51,255 nucleotides of DNA from Caldanaerobius fijiensis DSM 17918 (lineage in GTDB: Bacteria > Bacillota > Thermoanaerobacteria > Thermoanaerobacterales > Caldanaerobiaceae): assembly GCF_900129075.1 (NCBI RefSeq), contig NZ_FQVH01000019.1, positions 1 through 51,255 of the forward strand, read 5' to 3'. The notes below the pieces were generated by a model that saw only the letters and a list, made by a program, of their open reading frames with translations, had not been told where the DNA came from and searched no databases. Of the stretch, positions 45,155 through 51,255 are shown piece after piece. Every line of letters starts with the position of its first letter. Position 1 is the stretch's first letter. The position numbers were made by a program, and so were the translations under genes.

Positions 45155-47974
45155 TTACGCTATCGAACTCTTTTCTTTAAACAATATCTTTTTTAGATAC
45201 TGACCCGTATAAGAGTTCTCGTTCATGGCCACCTCTTCAGGGGTACCACAGGCAACTACCCTACCGCCTCTATCGCCGCCATCAGGGCCTAAATCAATGA
45301 TATAGTCAGCAGTCTTTATAACATCCATATTGTGTTCAATGACTATTATAGAATTGCCACCTTCTACCAACCTGTTTAACACCTCGATAAGCTTTTCTAC
45401 GTCGGCCATGTGAAGGCCTGTCGTAGGCTCATCAAGGATATATATAGTTCTCCCTGTGGCCTTTCTGCTCAACTCTGTCGCCAGCTTTATTCTCTGAGCC
45501 TCTCCTCCTGACAGCTGGGTGGAAGGCTGACCAAGCCTGATATATCCAAGCCCTACATCGTGTAATGTCATCAGTTTGTTTTTGATCCTAGGTATGTTTT
45601 CAAAAAACTCCAGCGCTTCATCAACAGTCATATCCAGTACATCCGCTATGTTCTTGCCCTTATACTTTATCTCCAGTGTTTCTCTATTGTACCTCTTACC
45701 TTTGCATACCTCGCATGGCACATAGACATCTGATAAAAAGTGCATCTCTATTTTTATTATCCCATCACCGTGACAGGCTTCACAGCGTCCGCCTTTTACA
45801 TTGAAACTGAATCTACCCTGCTTATAGCCTCTCATCTTGGCCTCAGGGGTAAGAGAAAATACCTCTCTTATATAGTCAAACACTCCGGTATAAGTAGCAG
45901 GATTTGACCTCGGCGTCCTTCCTATAGGTGATTGGTCGATGTTTATCACCTTATCAAGATTTTCCACACCCAGTATGCAATCATGATCCCCAGGTATCTC
46001 TTTAGCTTTATTTAGTTGTCTTGCAAGGCTTTTATAAAGTATCTCATTTACAAGAGTACTTTTACCTGATCCAGAAACACCTGTCACACATGTAATCACG
46101 CCCAGTGGTATTTCTACATCAATATTCTTTAAGTTGTTTTCCCTCGCCCCTTTTATAATAAGCCATTTTCCATTGGGTTTTCTTCGCTGGGAAGGCACCT
46201 CTATTTTCCTTATACCGCTTAGATACTGACCTGTTATGGATTCCTTGCATTTTTTTATCTCATCGATGGTACCAGCGGCGACTATCCTTCCACCGTTTTC
46301 CCCCGCTCCAGGCCCTACATCTATAATATAGTCAGAAGCATACATGGTATCCTCATCGTGCTCTACCACTATAAGGGTATTCCCTAGATCTCTCAGGTGC
46401 TTAAGGGTCTTTATAAGTTTATCATTATCCTTCTGATGCAGCCCTATACTGGGCTCATCCAGGATATAAAGTACTCCCATCAGGCCCGATCCAATTTGAC
46501 TGGCCAGCCTTATCCTCTGGGCTTCTCCTCCGGATAAAGTCCCTGCGGAACGGGACAGCGTCAGATAATCCAATCCCACATCTATCAAAAAGCCCAATCG
46601 GGCGTTTATCTCTTTCAAGATCTGATTCGCTATGATCCTATGCTTTTCACTTAACTCTAGCGTTTCAAAAAATCTCTTCAGCTCTATAATAGACATATCG
46701 CTTAGTTCCGCTATAGATTTACCACCTACTGTAACCGAAAGGCTCTCCTTTTTGAGCCTTGTACCCTTGCATGTATCACACGGAATGATTCTCATGTATT
46801 TTTCTATTTCTTCCTTTATCACCTGTGATTGGGTTTCATGATATCGCCTCTCCAGATTGTTTATAATACCTTCAAAACTCGCTTCGTAATAACGCCCATC
46901 AGACCCTTTTACTCTCACCTTTTTAGCTCCGATGCCGTAGAGAAGTATATTGAGTTTATCGCCCAGTTCCTGCAATGGGGTGTTAAGATCAATGCCATAT
47001 TCTTTAGCGACAGCCAAAAGCACTTTATAAGTCCAGCTGTCCTCAGAAGCAATCCACGTATTTATGGCGCCATCTAAAATAGATTTTGACATATCTAAAA
47101 GCAACTCTGGATCGACTTTCATATTAAAACCCAATCCGCTGCAATCAGGACATGCACCATAGGGACTGTTAAATGAAAACATCCTGGGCGTTAGCTCTTC
47201 GATGCTTATGCCACAATCTGGACAGGCCAGATTCTGACTAAACAGCATGTCCTCGCCATCCAGTACATTTATCACCACCAGCCCATCTGCCAGCTCCAAC
47301 GCTGTTTCGATGGAGTCAGCCAACCTGCTCCTTATATCCTCCCTTACGATAAGCCTGTCCACTACCACGTCGATATTATGTTTTTTATTTTTATCTAGCT
47401 TAATCTCCTCGCCGATATCGTAAATATTCCCATCAATTCTTAACCTTACATAACCCGCCTTTCTTATATCATTGATGAGCTTTACATACTCTCCTTTCCT
47501 CCCGCGCACCACGGGCGCCAACACCTGTATCCTTGTTCTCTCTCCCAATGATAATACCCTATCAATCATCTGGTCTACCGTTTGCTGTGAAATAACCCGG
47601 CCACACTGCGGACAGTGGGGTATGCCAATGCGGGCATAAAGCAGTCTCATGTAATCGTGTATCTCGGTAATCGTGCCCACCGTAGACCTGGGATTTTTGC
47701 TGGTCGTCTTCTGATCTATGGATATGGCTGGAGATAATCCTTCGATGTAATCCACATCAGGCTTATTCATCTGCCCTAAAAACTGCCTGGCATATGCCGA
47801 AAGGGATTCCACATATCGCCTTTGTCCTTCTGCATATATGGTATCAAACGCCAACGATGATTTGCCCGACCCGCTCAAGCCCGTTATCACTACCAGCTTG
47901 TCACGGGGTATCTTCACATCAATATTTTTTAAATTATGTTCGCGGGCTCCCTTTATATAAATGTAATCAGCCAT
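45155..47974 (-). CDS. uvrA: UvrABC system protein A
   Basis: 939 residues. Two ABC ATPase modules (Walker [13 protein letters not shown] and [11 protein letters not shown]), two zinc modules ([18 protein letters not shown] region, and CEACHGDG with [10 protein letters not shown]), and two ABC signatures (LSGGEAQRI). It finds DNA damage and loads UvrB. It follows the tRNA-Ala terminator directly with no clear promoter of its own; readthrough from the tRNA is possible. Confidence 0.98.
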   Translation of the reverse strand: MADYIYIKGAREHNLKNIDVKIPRDKLVVITGLSGSGKSSLAFDTIYAEGQRRYVESLSAYARQFLGQMNKPDVDYIEGLSPAISIDQKTTSKNPRSTVGTITEIHDYMRLLYARIGIPHCPQCGRVISQQTVDQMIDRVLSLGERTRIQVLAPVVRGRKGEYVKLINDIRKAGYVRLRIDGNIYDIGEEIKLDKNKKHNIDVVVDRLIVREDIRSRLADSIETALELADGLVVINVLDGEDMLFSQNLACPDCGISIEELTPRMFSFNSPYGACPDCSGLGFNMKVDPELLLDMSKSILDGAINTWIASEDSWTYKVLLAVAKEYGIDLNTPLQELGDKLNILLYGIGAKKVRVKGSDGRYYEASFEGIINNLERRYHETQSQVIKEEIEKYMRIIPCDTCKGTRLKKESLSVTVGGKSIAELSDMSIIELKRFFETLELSEKHRIIANQILKEINARLGFLIDVGLDYLTLSRSAGTLSGGEAQRIRLASQIGSGLMGVLYILDEPSIGLHQKDNDKLIKTLKHLRDLGNTLIVVEHDEDTMYASDYIIDVGPGAGENGGRIVAAGTIDEIKKCKESITGQYLSGIRKIEVPSQRRKPNGKWLIIKGARENNLKNIDVEIPLGVITCVTGVSGSGKSTLVNEILYKSLARQLNKAKEIPGDHDCILGVENLDKVINIDQSPIGRTPRSNPATYTGVFDYIREVFSLTPEAKMRGYKQGRFSFNVKGGRCEACHGDGIIKIEMHFLSDVYVPCEVCKGKRYNRETLEIKYKGKNIADVLDMTVDEALEFFENIPRIKNKLMTLHDVGLGYIRLGQPSTQLSGGEAQRIKLATELSRKATGRTIYILDEPTTGLHMADVEKLIEVLNRLVEGGNSIIVIEHNMDVIKTADYIIDLGPDGGDRGGRVVACGTPEEVAMNENSYTGQYLKKILFKEKSSIA

Positions 47975-47985
47975 TATCTCACCTC

Positions 47986-48017
47986 ATAAAAATAAAAGCT
48001 ATCGTTGCGATAGCTTT
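47986..48017 (-). terminator. Terminator of tRNA-Ala
   Basis: AAAGCTATCG-TTG-CGATAGCTTT, perfect 10-bp stem, followed on the minus strand by TTTTATTTTTA. Confidence 0.88.
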
Positions 48018-48042
48018 ACCATTTCTCACTTACTTATTCATA

Positions 48043-48118
<76 letters not shown>

Positions 48119-48206
48119 GTCCAACGATATATATAATACAATATTTTTTTATTCATGTCAATACGTTGTTGGAATTTTTATTGAATGTCTCGCTGGCCCG
48201 TTTTAT

Positions 48207-48458
48207 TTACACATTCTTTAATACAAGTTCCTCCAATGCCTTTGCAAATTGATCAGGGCATGATGTATTTCCCTGACACTTAATACCTCTGAGCCTCTCG
48301 GCTGCATCCTTTACGTCCATCCCCTCTAAGAGCTTTGCCAGCCCTTGAAGGTTTCCTTTACACCCTGCCGTAAAGCTTACATTTGTGATTTTGCCGTCTA
48401 TAACTTCGAATACAATTTTCCTCGAACAAACACCTTTAGGTATATAACTATACTGCAT
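48207..48458 (-). CDS. TSCPD domain protein
   Basis: 83 residues. Cysteine-containing segments PKGVCSRKIVF, TAGCKGNLQG and CQGNTSCPDQFAKAL match the TIGR03905/TSCPD family, also found at the C-terminus of some B12-dependent ribonucleotide reductases, where it is thought to bind metal. Stand-alone role unknown. The promoter is at 48499-48528. Confidence 0.9.
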   Translation of the reverse strand: MQYSYIPKGVCSRKIVFEVIDGKITNVSFTAGCKGNLQGLAKLLEGMDVKDAAERLRGIKCQGNTSCPDQFAKALEELVLKNV

Positions 48459-48498
48459 AACCTATCCTGCCTTTTTTTACAATTTTCATACATCTATT

Positions 48499-48528
48499 AT
48501 TATAACATATAATTTATATTTATGTCTA
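48499..48528 (-). promoter_or_regulatory. Promoter of the TSCPD gene
   Basis: Minus strand TAGACA, 18-bp spacer, TATAAT, ~40 bp before the start codon. Confidence 0.65.
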
Positions 48529-48585
48529 TATGATAAAAAGTTCCTTCAATTCGTAATTTACAATATTTATAAATAGATCGCTTTT

Positions 48586-48658
48586 GAAAAAGCTCAATAG
48601 CATCGGCAAGTGACCTTGAAGAAATGCTCTACGCTTGTTCTTCACAAAGTCACTTGCC
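48586..48658 (-). terminator. Compound hairpin after the alcohol dehydrogenase gene
   Basis: GGCAAGTGAC (48605-48614) pairs with 48649-48658, and inside it GAAGAA (48618-48623) pairs with TTCTTC (48638-48643) around a 14-nt loop. A GAGCTTTTTC tract follows on the minus strand after ~10 nt. It lies 14 bp after the dehydrogenase stop. Confidence 0.6.
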
Positions 48659-48671
48659 TCAGAGGTTTAGC

Positions 48672-49697
48672 TTATTCGTGAACGTCTATCATAACCTTCA
48701 TGGCGTGATCCCTTTGTTTTTCTATATACTCATAAGCTTTCAGATATTCTTTAAAGGGAAAGTGGTTTGTGATAAGGGGTTTGAGGCTTACTTTTTTCTG
48801 CTGGATCATTTCAATGGCTTTTATATAATCTTCTTCCATGTACATCAATGTCCCTATCAGCCTTAATTCTCTATCCTGCACCAGGCCCATATCCACGTTG
48901 ACTTTCTGGCCAAACACTCCCACCACAATGATGTCTGTCCCTTTACGGGCACAATTTATCGCCTGCTCTATAGTAGAATTTACTCCCACGCATTCTAAGA
49001 TCAGATCAGCTCTGTCCGGACCAAAGTTTTCTATCAATGCCTCCCTAAGATCCTTTTTGTCGGGGTTTACGCAAAAGTCTATGCCACACTTCTCAGCGAT
49101 ACCCAGGCGATAATCGCTCAGATCCGTTATCATGACTTTTTCTGCTCCCATCCCCTTAGCCGACTGAGCAACCAGGTTCCCTATAGGTCCTGCACCTAAT
49201 ACCAGAACTTTCTTGCCATTGATATCGCTGCTCCTCCTCAAAGCGTGGACAGCTACGGCCAAAGGTTCTACCATTGCTCCTTCATCGTAGCTGATGCCAT
49301 CAGGAAGCCTTAAAACTTTTTTAGAATCCACAGCAAAATATTCAGAGGCCATTCCAGTGGTCTGAAAACCCATCACCTTGAGCTCTTCGCATATGTTATA
49401 CCTTCCATGGGTGCAAGGATAACACCTGCCGCAATAGACCTGAGGCTGTACTGTAACCGCATCTCCTACTTTTAAACCCGTTACATTAGAACCCAGTTTC
49501 ACTATCTGGCCAGATACCTCATGACCCTGGACTACAGGATAACCTGTATAGGGATGCGTGCCATGGTAGACATGGATATCCGAGCCGCATATGCCTATCC
49601 TCATTATCTTTATCAACACTTCATTGTCCCCAATTTCTGGAACAGGAATTTCCCGAAATTCTATTTTACCTGGGGACGTCATAACCGCCTGAATCAT
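48672..49697 (-). CDS. Zinc-dependent alcohol/polyol dehydrogenase (MDR family)
   Basis: 341 residues. Catalytic zinc ligands Cys37 (GICGSD), His59 and Glu60 (GHE); structural zinc Cys89, Cys92, Cys95, Cys103; Rossmann loop GAGPIG. Most like L-iditol/sorbitol, threonine and other polyol dehydrogenases; the substrate is not predictable. It follows the PPC-domain gene by 41 bp and is probably cotranscribed with it. RBS GGAGGGG. Confidence 0.93.
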   Translation of the reverse strand: MIQAVMTSPGKIEFREIPVPEIGDNEVLIKIMRIGICGSDIHVYHGTHPYTGYPVVQGHEVSGQIVKLGSNVTGLKVGDAVTVQPQVYCGRCYPCTHGRYNICEELKVMGFQTTGMASEYFAVDSKKVLRLPDGISYDEGAMVEPLAVAVHALRRSSDINGKKVLVLGAGPIGNLVAQSAKGMGAEKVMITDLSDYRLGIAEKCGIDFCVNPDKKDLREALIENFGPDRADLILECVGVNSTIEQAINCARKGTDIIVVGVFGQKVNVDMGLVQDRELRLIGTLMYMEEDYIKAIEMIQQKKVSLKPLITNHFPFKEYLKAYEYIEKQRDHAMKVMIDVHE

Positions 49698-49738
49698 AAA
49701 TAACCGCCCCTCCTTTAACTCTTTTGTGCTTATAAAAA

Positions 49739-50185
49739 TTAATGACCATTGTTTGAAATTAATTTTAATTTTAGTATGTTGTTTTTGTCATAAATCCTCG
49801 ATAAATTTGCACCTACCAGCTCTACAATCACTATCTCCGCCAGATATAATACCCTACAACCTTCTTCCAAATGGCCGGAATAAGCCTTTTCTCTGTCTGC
49901 CACCACAGCGTGCAAATGGGGTTTGCCATCCGCTATGACCCCATCTATTGATGAAAGCTCCAGCGGTTTGTCCTCCCACCTCTCAAAATGCTCCACAGGC
50001 GGATAGCCTGTGGTGGTGACCATATGCAAGATACAACGATCTAATGTGCCAATGGCCGATACTACCACCGCATCCCTGATGCCCTCTTTTTTTATCAAGT
50101 CATTTATACTTTCTAAAACATAATCTCCCTGATCCAGCCTTAAAACAAACGCTCTACCGATTTTAGGTACGGAAAAATACTCCAA
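49739..50185 (-). CDS. PPC/DUF296 domain protein
   Basis: 148 residues of the PPC fold found in bacteria as small trimeric proteins and in plants fused to AT-hooks. Visible landmarks are GRAFVLRLDQGDYVLESI, the VSAIGTLDRC strand, and the metal-site region HLHAVVADREKAYSGHLEEG. No DNA-binding tail. Function unknown; the neighbouring dehydrogenase suggests a small-molecule or NAD-related role, which is inference. Confidence 0.88.
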   Translation of the reverse strand: MEYFSVPKIGRAFVLRLDQGDYVLESINDLIKKEGIRDAVVVSAIGTLDRCILHMVTTTGYPPVEHFERWEDKPLELSSIDGVIADGKPHLHAVVADREKAYSGHLEEGCRVLYLAEIVIVELVGANLSRIYDKNNILKLKLISNNGH

Positions 50186-50207
50186 ATTAAGACACCTCCA
50201 ATTGAAA

Positions 50208-50531
50208 TTATATATCCATCACCTCAATATACTCTTTCATTTTCTTAATTCTCGCTTTAAATGCGTCATATAATTGTTCAGCAGTTTCCTCAATAGTTCT
50301 CTGTGAATTCGTATATATATTTTTCTTAGTCGCATAATCTACTTGTTTTATATATTCCTCTGGAATAGAAGAATGACCTGTTAACGCGCCTGAAATCCCC
50401 GCTGCTATCGCAGCGATACAATCGGTATCTCTACCCATATTAACGCCCGCTATTATGGCATCAAAGGTATTGCCTTTTACCATTTTAAAAATACAAACCG
50501 CCTTGGTAACAACCTCATTAGCATAAGTGAA
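50208..50531 (-). pseudogene. ADP-ribosylglycohydrolase C-terminal fragment, cut by the tnpB element
   Basis: The open frame continues upstream of the ATG at 50483 to about 50531, reading YANEVVTKAVCIFK then VKGNTFDAIIAGVNMGRDTDC and AAGISGALTG: the C-terminal metal-binding region of ADP-ribosylglycohydrolases (GRDTD carries ligands). Frame ends upstream at the tnpB stop (50534-50532). The N-terminal ~two thirds of the gene should lie beyond the right edge, on the other side of the insertion. Confidence 0.85.
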
Positions 50532-50660
50532 CTACATCGCCAATGAATTGGCGAGCTTCGTGCTCCCGATGAAACCTCGATGAAAGTCCCATCGGTACGC
50601 AACTGGGGTGTCCAACCCCACTACTGCCGTGATAGGTCTCCCTATCCTTCGCAGATACTT
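50520..50660 (-). ncRNA. Probable right end and omega-RNA region of the tnpB element
   Basis: The 3' end of tnpB carries a perfect 8-bp hairpin TCGCCAAT/ATTGGCGA (50537-50554) plus further GC-rich pairing (for example around TGGGGTGTCCAACCCCA at 50604-50620) immediately before the host gene resumes. In this family the guide RNA overlaps the end of tnpB and extends through the right end into flanking DNA. Exact ends not determined. Confidence 0.5.
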
Positions 50661-51255
50661 TTTCATTATGTTATATGCTCCTACACAATCAGCATTAAAT
50701 AACTTATTGCCAATAATATACAACCCTCTGTATCTGCGATTTGATTTCTTCGCAGTCTTTTCACATACTTCTTCTTCATAAGGACTGCATTGGCTTGTGT
50801 AGCTTTCTTCTTGTTTTTCTACCCTTATTCCCTTATCTTCTGCTTTGTATGTTATCAAGCTTTCTATTCTCTTAAATGGCCATTTGTGGATTTTTTGATT
50901 GTTTACACGGCCCATATCTTTGTTTTCTCGTATGTATGTTATATCCCCTATTATTATTTTTGCTACTCCTTCTTTTTCTGCAAGTTCTATAACTTTTTTT
51001 GTAGCAGCATGAAGTAGATGGTTTATCTGTCTTTTTCTCTTTGCATATAATCTCTGTATTCTCTTCGTATCTTTGGGGTATCTATTTCCACTCGCTGATT
51101 GCTGAGCATATGCTATGGATTGATAATACGCTATCTTTTTGTCATAATATCTGTTTATGCTTAATAATTGCCTCCCTGATATGATAAATGTCTTCCCTGT
51201 TGTTATATAGCATGTCATAAGGTTATTTATACCCAAATCTATGCTCATGTATATT
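50532..51255 (-). mobile_element. tnpB: TnpB (IS200/IS605 family RNA-guided nuclease), N-terminus outside the window
   Basis: About 240 C-terminal residues; the frame is open through the right edge. RuvC-I Asp in SIDLGINNL and RuvC-III Asp in LFNADCVGAYNIMKKYL are present. The usual RuvC-II glutamate (EDL type) is replaced by IIIGDITYIRE, and the CxxC zinc finger is reduced to TSQCSPYEEEVC. Such TnpBs are a known branch with a rearranged active site, where a Glu near ESYTSQ may substitute. TAG stop at 50534-50532 lies at the element's right end. Confidence 0.9.

Overview
The window looks like the chromosome of a low-to-mid GC, probably thermophilic anaerobic Clostridium-type Firmicute (Thermoanaerobacterales-like; this is inference). 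The evidence is the conserved order whiA / HPr / dnaE / pfkA / pyk, the MurT-GatD pair, HprK with a His15/Ser46 HPr, a membrane pyrophosphatase, AGGAGG-type ribosome binding sites and frequent TTG/GTG starts. Almost every gene is on the minus strand.

Layout. 1-0.7 kb: a broken end with an IS200-type TnpA and remnants of an ABC exporter. 0.8-15.4 kb: an accessory carbohydrate island with four Gfo/Idh/MocA dehydrogenases, two TIM-barrel isomerase/epimerase-like proteins, an AEC-type permease and three family 5 lipoprotein binding-protein genes without any ABC permease or ATPase. Two of the binding-protein genes form a ~2.5 kb tandem duplication; both carry the same in-frame TGA, and one also carries a TAG. 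Each has its own conserved promoter, a ~350-nt leader with a 66-nt identical block, and a terminator. 15.9-17.6 kb: pdxST on the plus strand. 17.6-20.4 kb: a D-lyxose-isomerase-like cupin and murT-gatD. 20.4-29.7 kb: one long minus-strand unit running from a small Trp-repeat protein through whiA, HPr, an HD-GYP protein, dnaE, a small conserved protein, pfkA, pyk and a thioesterase to a strong terminator. 29.7-32.8 kb: three overlapping genes related to 2-hydroxyacyl-CoA dehydratase and its activator. 32.9-35.4 kb: rapZ, a PHP protein and murB. 35.5-36.1 kb: a lone plus-strand Uma2 gene. 36.2-38.3 kb: hppA. 38.4-45.0 kb: FHA, FtsW/RodA, PBP, uvrC, hprK and a PHP phosphatase. 45.2-48.1 kb: uvrA and tRNA-Ala(GGC). 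48.2-51.3 kb: a TSCPD protein, a zinc alcohol dehydrogenase, a PPC/DUF296 protein, and an ADP-ribosylglycohydrolase gene cut by a tnpB element.

How it works together. hprK, HPr, pfkA and pyk give the core of Firmicute carbon catabolite control, and a cre-like site lies upstream of the first binding-protein gene. The island has the gene content of oxidation-elimination sugar pathways (Gfo/Idh/MocA plus TIM barrel), but the substrate cannot be read from sequence. The most unusual signals are: a small protein with seven Trp residues spaced exactly nine residues apart; an inverted repeat spanning that gene's promoter and start codon; the duplicated, stop-interrupted binding proteins with a conserved leader; the absence of yvcK from between rapZ and whiA; and a TnpB lacking the usual RuvC-II glutamate.
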